Notes: generated from the sequence alone by a model not told the origin. Positions 17,685 through 26,373 are shown, counted from the first letter of the stretch. The stretch is DNA of 64,000 nt from Streptomyces tanashiensis (GCF_014648895.1 NZ_BMRZ01000021.1:62001-126000), one strand, 5' to 3'. Translations and numbers: made by a program.

Positions 17685-18893
17685 ATGACCTCAACGCGTA
17701 TGTCACGAAGGGCCTTTGTCGGCGCCACCCTGGCGGGGACCGCTGCGCTGGTCGCCACTGCGGCACTGCCCGGACGCAGTGCCGCAGCCTCGCCCACACC
17801 ACTCCCACCGCTGGACCCGGCCGCCCTGCGAGCCGCGATCGACGACCTGGAGCACCCTCCGTCGACCGCGGCCCAGCTGCGCGTGGGCGGCACGGCCGGC
17901 GACTGGTACGGCGCCTCGGGAGTGGCCGACGTCGGGACGCGGCGGCCGGTGACGGCCCACGACAAGGTCCGGATCGGCAGCATCACCAAGGTCTTCGTCG
18001 CCACCGTGGTGCTGCAACTCGTGGCGGAGGGCAGAGTCGGACTGGAGACACCGGTGCGGAGTGTCCTGCCGGGGTTGCTGCCGGCCCGGTTCACGCCCGT
18101 CACCGTCGCGCACCTGCTGAACCACACCAGCGGGCTGCCCGACCATGTCGGCGTCCCTGAGCCGAAGACCGCAGAGGAGGTCTTCCTTCACCGTTTCGAC
18201 CACTGGACGCCGCGCGAGTGGGTGGCGACAGCGACGTACGGACCGCTGAAGTTCGCCCCGGGCAGCCGGCAGGAGTACCGCGGCATCAACTACGTACTGG
18301 CCGGGCTGCTCATCGACGAGCTGACCGGCCGCCCGTACGGGAAGGCCGTCGAGGCCCGCGTTCTGCGCCCGCTGGAGCTGGCGCACACCACGGTGCCCGG
18401 CGACGACACGCGCATGCACGGGCGGCACGTCCACGGCTACCTCGCGATGGCGGACGGCGGCCTGCGGGACATCACCACGTACGACCAGTCGTCCAGCCGC
18501 GGCGAGGGCGACATGATCTCCACCACGAGCGAACTCGACCTGATGCTCGCCGCGCTGTTCTCCGGCGAACTGCTGCCACCGGAACTTCTGGAGCTGATGT
18601 TCACCCTGCCGCCCAAGGACGTCGTCATGCCGGACGGCTCCCCCGCCCGCTACAGCACCGGGCTGCAGCGGGCCGTCGTCAACGGCGTCACCCTCTGGGG
18701 CAAGACCGGCGAGACCTACGGCTACAGGAACGCCGTCTTCTCCACGCGTGACCAGCTGCGCCGCTTCACGCTCGCCCACCATCCGACGGGCGTCCGCAAC
18801 GCCGCGGACAGCCAGTTGGTCGCCCGGGTCGCCGACCTGCTCACGCGCAGTCCGAGCGGTCACCGCGTCCGCGGGAGCGCTCCTTGGGTATGA
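17685..18893 (+). CDS. Exported serine beta-lactamase-like hydrolase
   Basis: A 402-aa protein with a Tat signal (MSRRAFVGATLAGTAALVATAALPG) and a class C beta-lactamase/D-Ala-D-Ala carboxypeptidase fold. The nucleophile motif S-I-T-K (Ser99, Lys102), HTSGLP and the KTG motif (WGKTGETYG) are present. The second motif, usually Y-x-N, reads Y198-R-G, so activity could differ from classical carboxypeptidases; many Streptomyces esterase/peptidase relatives vary here. It acts outside the cell. Confidence 0.88.
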   Translation: MTSTRMSRRAFVGATLAGTAALVATAALPGRSAAASPTPLPPLDPAALRAAIDDLEHPPSTAAQLRVGGTAGDWYGASGVADVGTRRPVTAHDKVRIGSITKVFVATVVLQLVAEGRVGLETPVRSVLPGLLPARFTPVTVAHLLNHTSGLPDHVGVPEPKTAEEVFLHRFDHWTPREWVATATYGPLKFAPGSRQEYRGINYVLAGLLIDELTGRPYGKAVEARVLRPLELAHTTVPGDDTRMHGRHVHGYLAMADGGLRDITTYDQSSSRGEGDMISTTSELDLMLAALFSGELLPPELLELMFTLPPKDVVMPDGSPARYSTGLQRAVVNGVTLWGKTGETYGYRNAVFSTRDQLRRFTLAHHPTGVRNAADSQLVARVADLLTRSPSGHRVRGSAPWV

Positions 18894-19072
18894 GGACGGT
18901 GTCGATGCTGTAGATGACCGGGGCGTGGCCGGGCAGGGCACCCGGGCGAACTCAGAACTTCGCGTCGCACACGCAATCCGTCAGGTGGTTCGCCACGAAC
19001 TACCCATGTGAAGCTCCTGAGAACGAGGGGCGTCAGAACGAACCGCTTGACGAGTTGCAGGAGGTGAGTGCG

Positions 19073-19561
19073 ATGACCGCATCCCTGCGCGTGCGACAGC
19101 TGAGGACCGCGACGGCGGCCCTACGTGAGCCACTGGGTTCCGTCATGGACACCGCCATCGCGTCCCGTGGAGCTCCCGCCACGCTGCACATACCGCTCCC
19201 GCCCGGTGCGGAGGCGGCGCGGCAGGCCCGTCAGACCACAGCACTACTCCTGGCCCCGGGGACGGCGGACTGCCCCCGCCACATCGCCGAGGACCTCGTG
19301 CTCATCGTCTCGGAGCTGGTCACCAACGCGATGCTGCACGCCGACGGGCCCTATGCACTCACCGTCGCCCTGGAGCGGGGACGAGCGGGCATCGCCGTCA
19401 GTGACGGCTCGTCAGCCATGTCCGGGCATCGTGGCACGGCGCAACGGACCGAAGCGGGCGGGCGCGGACTGCAGATCGTCCGGGCGCTGGGAGCCGATCT
19501 TTTCGTCAGCCGCTCCGGACCCGGCAAGCAGGTCATCGCTGTCCTGACCTGGGAGCCGTGA
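19073..19561 (+). CDS. RsbW-like ATP-binding (HATPase) regulatory protein
   Basis: A 162-aa stand-alone histidine-kinase-type ATPase domain. The N-box EDLVLIVSELVTNAMLHA and the G2 motif GGRGLQIV are clear, whereas the G1 box is weak (DGSSA). Streptomyces has dozens of these anti-sigma-factor-like kinases. The ATG follows GCAGGAGG. The partner is not identifiable here, although a sigma factor gene lies close on the opposite strand. Confidence 0.82.
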   Translation: MTASLRVRQLRTATAALREPLGSVMDTAIASRGAPATLHIPLPPGAEAARQARQTTALLLAPGTADCPRHIAEDLVLIVSELVTNAMLHADGPYALTVALERGRAGIAVSDGSSAMSGHRGTAQRTEAGGRGLQIVRALGADLFVSRSGPGKQVIAVLTWEP

Positions 19562-19609
19562 CGCACGACGCGAGCATGCCGTCCTGAGCGAGTGGTCCGC
19601 CTTTTCGTT

Positions 19610-20359
19610 TCATGTCCCGATCGAGATGATCCCGAGGGGATCCGAGGTGGGCTGGGCCGAGCCACCCGCGGGTTCGACGGTGATACCCACCGCGACGGCG
19701 TCGCCGAGAGGCCCTTCGAGCAGGCGGGCGGAGTCCCGGCCGGAGCCGGGCAGCAGTCCGGCGGGCCGGAGGCCGCCCGCTTCCGCGGCGTACCAGAGTT
19801 CGTACACACGATTGCCCGTCAGGGCCGGCAGGTCACGGGCGGTGAACGCCGCCCGGTTCTGGCTCTGGGAGACGACGACTGCGGCCGTCGCACCGTCGGA
19901 CAGCTTCCCTGCGTGAAGGGTGGCGTCGGGGGCGGTGAGGAGGTCGGCGAAGGCCGTGCCGTTCCCGCGTGCCTGCTGCTCGGCCTGGACGGCCCTGGCG
20001 CGGGCGTCGTCGGCCTCGGAGTGCTGCCACAGGGCGAGGCCGCCGAGCGCGGCGGCTGCGGCGAGCGAGGCGGCCAGGGCCATGCTCATGACGCGTCGGT
20101 GTGGCCGCGGCGGGCGGGGGGCATGCTCCTGACGGACGGTTCTGATCCGTTCAAGGGTCCGTTGCCGCAGCTCAGGGGGCGCGTCGATGCTCTCGGCGGT
20201 GGCGAGCCGGGCCGCCGCCCGTCGGAGTTCGTCGACCTCGCGGCGGCACGCTTCACAGCCGGCGAGGTGCTTCTCGAACGCGGCCTCCTCCGCCGAGGGC
20301 AGGGCGTGCAGGACATACGCGCCGACGGCGGCGTGCGGGTCGCCCGGAGACGTCGTCAT
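19610..20359 (-). CDS. Anti-sigma factor, RskA family
   Basis: A 249-aa membrane protein. The N-terminal anti-sigma domain carries the zinc-type motif HLAGCEAC (His-x3-Cys-x2-Cys). A single transmembrane helix lies near residues 90-110 (MSMALAASLAAAAALGGLALW), followed by the extracytoplasmic RskA C-terminal domain. The ATG overlaps the stop of the sigma factor gene (ATGA), so the pair is co-translated. It should hold the sigma factor inactive until a signal triggers proteolysis. Confidence 0.92.
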   Translation of the reverse strand: MTTSPGDPHAAVGAYVLHALPSAEEAAFEKHLAGCEACRREVDELRRAAARLATAESIDAPPELRQRTLERIRTVRQEHAPRPPRPHRRVMSMALAASLAAAAALGGLALWQHSEADDARARAVQAEQQARGNGTAFADLLTAPDATLHAGKLSDGATAAVVVSQSQNRAAFTARDLPALTGNRVYELWYAAEAGGLRPAGLLPGSGRDSARLLEGPLGDAVAVGITVEPAGGSAQPTSDPLGIISIGT

Positions 20360-20919
20360 CCGTCCTCCAGACAGGCACGGAGCAGTCGCAGGCCGGCACG
20401 CATGCGCGACTTCACCGTGCCCGGCGGGGTCGACAGAGCCTGGGCCACCTCGACGTAGGTGAAACCCTCGTAGAAGGCGAGCACCAGCGGAACCCGGTGC
20501 ATGCTGCCGAGCCGGCCCAGACAGCGATATACACGCCGGCGCTCGTCACGGCCTTCCACCGCCTCGGCCACCTCGTCGACGGGGCGCCCGGCGGACAGCA
20601 GCGCGGCGCGCCGGTCCCGCTCCGCGCTCGCCTGGACGTTGCGTACCCGGTCGACCGCCCGACGGTGTGCGAGGGTGAGGACCCAGGTCCGGGCCGTGCC
20701 CCGTTCGGGCCGATAGCGGTCAGCGGTCCGCCATACCTCGATCATGACGTCCTGGGTCACCTCCTCCGCCAGCGCGGTGTTCCTCAGGATCCGGCAGGCC
20801 AGTCCCATCACCGGGCCGACGAGGGCGTCGTACACGCCGGCGAACGCCTCATGGTCCCCGTCGGCCGAACGCATCAGCAGCTCCTCCACCGCTACGTCCT
20901 CCGCGTGTCCCTGCGGCAC
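20356..20919 (-). CDS. sigK: ECF RNA polymerase sigma factor, SigK-like
   Basis: A 187-aa ECF sigma factor. Region 2 (VYDALVGPVMGLACRILRNT, AEEVTQDVMIEVWRTADRY) and region 4 (VPLVLAFYEGFTYVEVAQAL, PPGTVKSRMRAGLRLLR) are intact. The following overlapping RskA gene identifies the SigK/SigL-RskA system, which elsewhere controls redox- or envelope-related genes and itself. The start is a GTG at 20919. The symbol is given by family, not by proven orthology. Confidence 0.9.
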   Translation of the reverse strand: MPQGHAEDVAVEELLMRSADGDHEAFAGVYDALVGPVMGLACRILRNTALAEEVTQDVMIEVWRTADRYRPERGTARTWVLTLAHRRAVDRVRNVQASAERDRRAALLSAGRPVDEVAEAVEGRDERRRVYRCLGRLGSMHRVPLVLAFYEGFTYVEVAQALSTPPGTVKSRMRAGLRLLRACLEDG

Positions 20920-20938
20920 GCGCTGCTCACCGTCCTCT

Positions 20939-21010
20939 GCGTCAGCCGTCCCCCGCGTCAGCCGTCTCTTGGGTCAGCCGTCCCTTGCGTCAGCCGTCCC
21001 CTGCGTCCGT
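20939..21010. repeat. 16-bp tandem repeats upstream of sigK
   Basis: Four to five imperfect copies of GCGTCAGCCGTCCCYT lie directly upstream of the sigma factor start. Copies differ at one or two positions. They may be a slippage product or a multi-site regulatory region. The rest of the interval to 21467 (about 450 bases) shows no credible gene. Confidence 0.75.
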
Positions 21011-21467
21011 CGTCCGCCGCTCCTGCGGCGTGGATCTCGTGCTTCGGCGCTGTCCCTGCCCGCCCGACTCTGCCCGTGATCCCCGAGCGACGCCGGGTGG
21101 CAGCGGCAACCGAGTGAGGGCCTGCCGAGGAGTCCATGCTGTGGCGGGCCGCGGCGACTGGCGACAGAGTGGTAGTAGGCATGACCGTCCTCTGGCGACT
21201 CGGTTGGGACGTGTGCTCCTGCTGGGTATTCGAAACCGCGCCACCGGTGGATGACGAGCATGCAGCGCCACGACATAGGCGTCGCACACGTCCCTTCCAA
21301 CAATCCGGGCACCGGTTCATCCACAGCGCCTGCTGCTTCGAACCCCATGCGAAGTGCACAGCGAGACCCACGGCCTCCGGCAATCACCACGCGAGCCGGA
21401 ACGTCCCCTCACGCCGGCTCTCGCCGCGTGCACACCCATATCGGTTCGTACGAAGGAGGTGTGTTCG

Positions 21468-21863
21468 ATGACCAGGTCCATGCGAGTCCGCCGACTGGTG
21501 GCGGGTGCCGCCGCGTCCGGCCTGCTGGCGGGCGGTGCCGCGCTCGGTATGTCCGGCTCGGCGGCAGCCGCTCCTGCCCCGACGACCGTCGCCACGACCG
21601 TCGTGCCCAGCGACCACGGCGACGGGCACGACCGTCACGACCGCTGCGAGTGGAAGAAGGGCCACTGGGAGAAGAAGTGGGTCAAGGGCCACTGGGAGAA
21701 GAAGCGGGTCCACCACGACTCCTGGCACAAGGGCCATCACGACAAGCACGGGAAGTGGCAGAACGGCTACTGGGAGCATGACCACGGGTACAAGTGGGTC
21801 TATGTTCCCGGGCACTGGGACAAGGTCTGGGTGAAGGGGCACTGGGACTGCCATCACCGGTGA
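21468..21863 (+). CDS. Secreted His/Trp-rich GHW-repeat protein
   Basis: A 131-aa exported protein. A signal peptide ends at AAA near residue 36, then come Lys/His/Trp-rich repeats: KKGHWEKKWVKGHWEKK, KHGKWQNGYWEHDHGYKW, VPGHWDKVWVKGHWD. At least four W-x-x-GHW units are seen and histidine is strongly over-represented, suggesting a metal-binding or cell-surface role; related YXWXXGHW-repeat proteins exist in bacteria but are poorly understood. The start is fixed by AAGGAGG 9 bases upstream. Confidence 0.82.
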   Translation: MTRSMRVRRLVAGAAASGLLAGGAALGMSGSAAAAPAPTTVATTVVPSDHGDGHDRHDRCEWKKGHWEKKWVKGHWEKKRVHHDSWHKGHHDKHGKWQNGYWEHDHGYKWVYVPGHWDKVWVKGHWDCHHR

Positions 21864-21890
21864 AGCGTTGAAACGGTGAAGCGTTGAAAC
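21859..21890. repeat. Perfect 16-bp direct duplication over the stop codon
   Basis: GGTGAAGCGTTGAAAC occurs twice back to back (21859-21874, 21875-21890). The first copy contains the stop codon of the GHW-repeat gene. Confidence 0.9.
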
Positions 21891-21934
21891 GCACCGACAG
21901 GGACCGGGGATCAGCCCCCGCCCTGTCGGTGCGT
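21889..21934 (+). terminator. Terminator after the GHW-repeat gene
   Basis: A 14-bp perfect stem (arms ACGCACCGACAGGG and complement) with an 18-base loop, about 25 bases after the stop. Confidence 0.8.
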
Positions 21935-21990
21935 GACGTGTGCAGCGCACGGATGGCGTGGAACGGCGCCAGTGGTGTCGTCCGCCGCAG

Positions 21991-23130
21991 TCAGTCGGCT
22001 GCCGGTCCGGAAGTGAAGAACTCGATCATCTGCTCAAGCCCCCGCTCGCCGAACATCGTCTCCAGGCCGGCGGCGGACTCGGCGGCGGACGCCTCGCTGC
22101 GCGGGAAGAGGGCCTGCTCGTAGGCGGTCAGCGCGGCCTCGGTGTCACCGGGGTGGGCGGCGACCGCCTGGGCGAGTTCTGCGCCGTCCAGCATGGCCAG
22201 GTTGGCGCCTTCTCCGGCGAAGGGGGACATCAGGTGGGCGGCGTCACCGAGGAGCGTCACGCCCGCGATCCGCTCCCAGCGGTGTCCGACGGGGAGGGCG
22301 TGGATGCGGCGCGGGGTGATCGTGTCCGCGTCGGCGACCAGGGCGCGCAGGTCGTCGTGCCAGCCCTCGAAGCGGGCGAGGACGGCGGTCTTGGCGGCAG
22401 CGAGATCGCCGAAGTCGATGGTGTCGAGCCAGCCCTCCTCCGCCCTCAGGGCGGCGTAGACGTGAAGGCTGCCGTCGGTCTCGCGGTGCGCGAGGAAGCC
22501 GGACCGACGGCCCAGGCTGATGAAGAATCCGCCGCCGATGGCGGCCGCGCTGCGCGGGTGGCGGGCGTCGGCGTCGTGCAGATCGGTCTCGGCGAAGGAG
22601 ATGCCGGTGTACGTGGGTGTGGCGTCGGAGAGCAGCGGCCTCACGCGTGACCAGGCACCGTCGGCACCGATCAGCAGGTCGGTGGTGAGGGATGACCCGT
22701 CGCTGAACGTCACTTCGTGGCGACCGTCGCCCAGCGCCCGGGCACCGGTGGCCTTCCTGCCCCAGTGGATCGTGTCGTCGGGCAGCGAGTTCAGCAGCAG
22801 GTCGCGCAGGTCGCCGCGGTCCGCCTCCGGGCGGCCGCCGGTGCCGTCGTCCTTCTCGGATACGTGGACGGTGGCGTCCGGGCCGACCAGGCGCATCTCC
22901 TGACCGCCCTCGTGGACGATCTTCAGGAAGCCGCCGTGGAGGCCGGCGGCGCGCAGCGCCTGCTGGCCGCTCTCCTCGTGGATGTCGAGCATGCCGCCCT
23001 GGGTGCGGGCCGCGGCGGACGCCTCCGCTTCGAAGAGGGCGGCCTGGATGCCGTTGACGTGCAGGACGCGGGCGGCGGTGAGGCCACCGAGGCCTCCGCC
23101 GATGATCGCGATGGGGTGATGGGTGTGCAT
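21991..23130 (-). CDS. TetX-like FAD-dependent monooxygenase
   Basis: A 379-aa class A flavoprotein monooxygenase. The FAD motif GGGLGG is at residues 11-16, GGMLDIHEESGQQALRAAGL closely follows the TetX-type GGTLDLHKGSGQ pattern, and GDAAHLMSPFAGEGAN binds the flavin ring and phosphate. DLRDLLLNSLPDDTIHWGRK also parallels TetX. Enzymes of this branch hydroxylate aromatic substrates, and some inactivate tetracyclines; substrate unproven here. Preceded by two copies of the operator also found before the neighbouring TetR gene. Confidence 0.88.
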   Translation of the reverse strand: MHTHHPIAIIGGGLGGLTAARVLHVNGIQAALFEAEASAAARTQGGMLDIHEESGQQALRAAGLHGGFLKIVHEGGQEMRLVGPDATVHVSEKDDGTGGRPEADRGDLRDLLLNSLPDDTIHWGRKATGARALGDGRHEVTFSDGSSLTTDLLIGADGAWSRVRPLLSDATPTYTGISFAETDLHDADARHPRSAAAIGGGFFISLGRRSGFLAHRETDGSLHVYAALRAEEGWLDTIDFGDLAAAKTAVLARFEGWHDDLRALVADADTITPRRIHALPVGHRWERIAGVTLLGDAAHLMSPFAGEGANLAMLDGAELAQAVAAHPGDTEAALTAYEQALFPRSEASAAESAAGLETMFGERGLEQMIEFFTSGPAAD

Positions 23131-23270
23131 GGGGGCCTCCAGAGGTCTGACCGGGTGCGCGGGGAGCACACTGCCCGGGAAGGGGTGCGGAAGCCGGCAC
23201 CGCTCGGTTCGCCGCAGGGCGACGGGCGGCTCGGTCGCGAGGCGACCCGGCCGGGCACCTCTCCAACGTA

Positions 23271-23298
23271 ACGAACATGTTCGTCGCGAACAAGTTCG
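23271..23298. promoter_or_regulatory. Double TetR operator before the monooxygenase gene
   Basis: A perfect 14-bp palindrome ACGAACATGTTCGT (23271-23284) is followed at once by a near copy CGAACAAGTTCG (23287-23298). The same core palindrome stands before the TetR gene at 24063-24074, so one repressor probably controls both. Confidence 0.75.
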
Positions 23299-23353
23299 TA
23301 GCGGGGCGCGCCGAGAGCCCGGCGGAGGCGGCCGGGCTACAGGGTGAGCGGCG

Positions 23354-24049
23354 TCAGTCCTTCGCGCCAGGGACCGGGGTGTGCGTGATGCCGTTGACCA
23401 GAACGTCGAAGCTCCAGCCCATGCGGTCGCCGGGCGAGCCGCTGACCAGGGCGGGCATGTGTGCCTTGATGGCCGGGTGGACGGTCCCGTCCACCGACTG
23501 CAGGGCCCGGGTGGCGGCGTTCCAGTCGTCCTCGGCCATGGGGTCGTGTTCCTGCGTCGCATGCTCGGCGGCCGTGGCCGTGGCGTCCTGGAGCAGCTTG
23601 TCCACGCCCCAGGCGACCTGCTCGCGGGAGGCTCCGCTGCGGGCGAGCAGGTCCACGACGCGCTCGACCAGCCGCAGGTAGTTCTCGCCGCTGGGGCGCG
23701 CCACCAGGGCGGACCGGGCCAGCTGCGGGTGTGCGAACAGCACGCCGGTGTAGGAGGCCAGTACGGCGCGGAGCCGCTCACGCCAGTCGTCCCCGTCGCT
23801 CCCGCCGGTCAGGTCGACCTCGCCAAGCAGGGCGTCCAGCACGGCCGCGTGGAGTTCGGCGGTGTTGGCCACGTACACGTACAGCGAGGCCGGACCGGTG
23901 TCCAGTTCCTTGGCGAGGCGGCGCATGGTGACCTTGTCCAGCCCCTCGGCACGCATGACCCGCACGGCGGTGTCCACGATCCACCGCCGGGAGAGGGCGG
24001 GCTTGGCCGGACGTTCCCGGCGGCTGATCGGCTCTCTGCTCGGTGTCAT
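23354..24049 (-). CDS. TetR-family repressor (TetR_C_1-like) of the monooxygenase
   Basis: A 231-aa protein with helix-turn-helix at residues 18-65 (SRRWIVDTAVRVMRAEGLDK, VTMRRLAKELDTGPASLYVYV) and a C-terminal ligand domain of the tetracycline-repressor group. It lies upstream of, and in the same direction as, the FAD monooxygenase, with the same palindromic operator in front of both genes. The likely effector is the monooxygenase substrate. Confidence 0.9.
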   Translation of the reverse strand: MTPSREPISRRERPAKPALSRRWIVDTAVRVMRAEGLDKVTMRRLAKELDTGPASLYVYVANTAELHAAVLDALLGEVDLTGGSDGDDWRERLRAVLASYTGVLFAHPQLARSALVARPSGENYLRLVERVVDLLARSGASREQVAWGVDKLLQDATATAAEHATQEHDPMAEDDWNAATRALQSVDGTVHPAIKAHMPALVSGSPGDRMGWSFDVLVNGITHTPVPGAKD

Positions 24050-24062
24050 ACGCCGATCGTAA

Positions 24063-24074
24063 CGAACATGTTCG
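24063..24074. promoter_or_regulatory. TetR auto-operator
   Basis: The palindrome CGAACATGTTCG, 13 bases before the TetR start codon, matches the core of the operator at 23271. Confidence 0.7.
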
Positions 24075-24139
24075 CGCCTGCCTGCCGGGGAGGGCCGGAG
24101 CACCCGGCCCTCCCCGCATCACGTCCAGGGCCGGAAGCC

Positions 24140-24340
24140 TCACCCCTCGGTGAAGTACAGGTAGCCCTTCCAGAGGAGGTTCTCGATGTCGTACGCGAAC
24201 GGTCGGCCGCGGTGCGCAGCAGGTCCGCGACGTCCTGGCCGCTGCCGGCCGGGATCCCGAGACTGAAGTGATGCGTCGTCCACATCTCGTTCTTCGCGGC
24301 TCTCATGCTCAGCCTGTGGTTGCGGCTCCTGCGCGCCATG
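24140..24340 (-). pseudogene. Broken small hypothetical gene
   Basis: The reading frame from the start (MRAAKNEMWTTHHFSLGIPA, GSGQDVADLLRTAADR) switches by one base to continue RPFAYDIENLLWKGYLYFTEG and a stop at 24140. A single frameshift near 24210 thus splits a plausible 55-65-residue protein. Function not recognised. It lies next to another gene fragment, so this is a decayed patch. Confidence 0.45.
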
Positions 24341-24725
24341 ACTCCTCCAGGACGTGACTGGAACGGCCGGGCGCGCCGGTCCTGCCGGACAGCTTCAGCC
24401 CCTGCGGGTGGGCCTTGGCGGCGACCGAACCGTCCGGCTGCGCGGCCAGGGCCACGTCGACGTCTCGCCAGTCCCCCGTGACCGGGTCCGCAAAGCGGAC
24501 GGGCCCGGCGGACAGTTCGGCGGTGAGGGAACCGTCCTTGTTGACCCAGGTGGTCGACGTCTCGGACCGCTCCGACACCGCCTCCACCCGCTTGCCCGAC
24601 AACCGCGCGGCGACCCGCGCCGAGGGAATGTCCGCCGCCTGCGTGACGGCGGACCTGTCGGGTGCGGCCACTGCCTGGAGCGGCGTGGCCATCGCCTCGG
24701 AGCCGGCCAGGAGCGTGGCGGACAT
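24309..24725 (-). pseudogene. N-terminal fragment of a large secreted RHS/DNRLRE-type protein
   Basis: A signal-peptide-like segment (SLALAMSATLLAGSEA, GSEAMATPLQAVAAP) is followed by ARLSGKRVEAVSERSETSTT and WVNKDGSLTAELSAGPVRF, GDWRDVDVALAAQPDGS. This wording is typical of the first 120 residues of very large Streptomyces RHS-repeat or DNRLRE-domain surface proteins. The frame ends after 138 residues with unrelated sequence and no good start codon is seen, so it is a remnant. Recognition is from memory of the family. Confidence 0.5.
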
Positions 24726-24986
24726 GGCCAGGGCGAGGCTTCCCCCTATGCAGCCGGAAGCCCTCCACGCCAGAGGCGTCCGCGTCTTGATGACGCAGAC
24801 CTACCAAGCATCATGATGATTCGATCTCCAGCTCGATCACGTGCGTGCACGTGCTGGTGCTGGTGCTGGTGAGCTGGGGGCGCGGACGGCCGGGACATGC
24901 CCGGCCGCGCGCGAGGGGTGGTCACGAAGCGGTGGGTGGTCACCAAGAGGGGACGGTGACCACCCACGTGCTCCGGCGTCCGTGGA

Positions 24987-26147
24987 TCAGACCGCCGGAG
25001 GTACGGCCGGCTGGGACTGGGTGGCGCAGTGGATGCCACCGCCGCCGCTGGCGATGTTGTCGATCTTGACCTGGACGACGGTCCGGCCGGGGTACGCGCC
25101 CCGCAGGATGCCGTAGGCCACGTCGTCGGCATAGCTGTCGCCGAACTGGGGCACGAGGAGCGCGCCGTTCACGGTGTAGTAGTTCGTGTAGCTGGAGAGG
25201 AAGTCCGTGCCCCTGCCCCGGATGTACCGCCGGTCGGGTCCAGGGAGTTCCGTGATGTCCAGTCGGCGCCCCTGGGCGTCGGTGGCGCTCTGCAGGACCT
25301 TCTTCGTCTCGTTGTAGACGGCGACCCACTTGCTGCTGGCGCCGGGGCCGGGCTGGTCGAGGATCACCTTGCCGGGCGCGACGAAGCGCGCGAGGCAGTC
25401 GATGTGGCAGTCCGTGATGTCCTGTCCGGCCAGCCCGGGGACCCAGATGACCTTGTCGACACCGAGGGACCACTTGAGCGACTGCTCCACCTGGTCCTGG
25501 GTCATGCCCGGGTTCCGGTTGCCGTTCACGAGGGAGCTGATCGTCGCCATCAGGGTGCCCTGGCCGTCGGTCTCCAGCGAGCCGCCCTCGCCGACGAACG
25601 GGGCTTGGATCCTGTTCACCCCGTACCGGCCCAGCAGCGTCGTGGCCGCCGCGGCGTCGTTGGCGAAGGGCTGGTAGTAGCTCGTGCCCGTCTTGCCCCA
25701 CCCGTTGAAGTTGGTGTCCACACCGGCGATCGCGCCGGGCGCGACGACGAAGGTGGGGCCGAAGTCGCGGATCCAGAGGTCGTCGTTGGCTATCTCGACG
25801 ACGTCGATGGCGTGGTAGGCGCCGGAGCCGCAGACATACCGGGCATCGGCGGCCTGCGAGGGGCGCGCCAGGACGACGACCGGCTCGAAGCGGGAGATGG
25901 CGTGGGCGATGCGTGCGATGTCGTTGCGGACCCCTTCGAGCTGCGTGGACCAGACCGACGACAGCGCCGGCCAGGCCATGAAGGTGCGGACGTGCGGGTC
26001 GGTCTCCGCGGGGATCCGGAGAGTGGTGCCGGATGAGGCGGTGGCCGCCACGGCGTCCGCGGGCAGCGCGGAGCCGAGGGCGGCCAGCGGCACGGCGGTC
26101 GCGCCGAATTGGAGGAGCCGGCGTCGGGATGTGAGGGGCGTGGTCAT
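24987..26147 (-). CDS. Exported agmatine deiminase-family enzyme
   Basis: A 386-aa protein with a twin-arginine signal (SRRRLLQFGATAVPLAALG) and the pentein fold of peptidyl-arginine/agmatine deiminases. Motifs: TFMAWP, NDDLWIRDFGPTF, EGGSLETDGQGTLM, TDCHIDCLARF and the catalytic Cys374 in GGGGIHCATQ. It should hydrolyse a guanidino group (agmatine to N-carbamoylputrescine and ammonia or a related reaction), here outside the cytoplasm, which is unusual for polyamine synthesis and hints at a scavenging role. Confidence 0.88.
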   Translation of the reverse strand: MTTPLTSRRRLLQFGATAVPLAALGSALPADAVAATASSGTTLRIPAETDPHVRTFMAWPALSSVWSTQLEGVRNDIARIAHAISRFEPVVVLARPSQAADARYVCGSGAYHAIDVVEIANDDLWIRDFGPTFVVAPGAIAGVDTNFNGWGKTGTSYYQPFANDAAAATTLLGRYGVNRIQAPFVGEGGSLETDGQGTLMATISSLVNGNRNPGMTQDQVEQSLKWSLGVDKVIWVPGLAGQDITDCHIDCLARFVAPGKVILDQPGPGASSKWVAVYNETKKVLQSATDAQGRRLDITELPGPDRRYIRGRGTDFLSSYTNYYTVNGALLVPQFGDSYADDVAYGILRGAYPGRTVVQVKIDNIASGGGGIHCATQSQPAVPPAV

Positions 26148-26196
26148 GGGCGTTCCTTGATGAGGGACGGGAGGATGCGTCGCTCATCCTGGCCCG

Positions 26197-26212
26197 GACT
26201 GAAAATTCAGTC
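26197..26212. promoter_or_regulatory. Palindrome upstream of the deiminase gene
   Basis: GACTGAAAATTCAGTC is an imperfect-centre palindrome (arms GACTGAA/TTCAGTC) 50 bases before the deiminase start. Similar TGACT/AGTCA arms form the core of the hairpin at 26374-26409. It could be an operator. Confidence 0.4.
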
Positions 26213-26373
26213 AAGATCGCTGGATCACTTCTCCCGAGACCCTGACCAGCGAGTTCCCCCTTCGGTAGGGAATGTGACGGTTGTACGCCCCCAGGTCGGG
26301 CCGAGAAGGCCCGAGGCGAGCCGCGAGGTGGGGCACTCGTGACGGCAGAGCCCACAGCACCTTGAGAGAAATC

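Noticed and set aside
20990..21383. Overlapping 90-140-codon frames between sigK and the GHW-repeat gene
   Set aside because: They are present in several frames at once, have no ribosome site or domain and overlap the 16-bp repeats.
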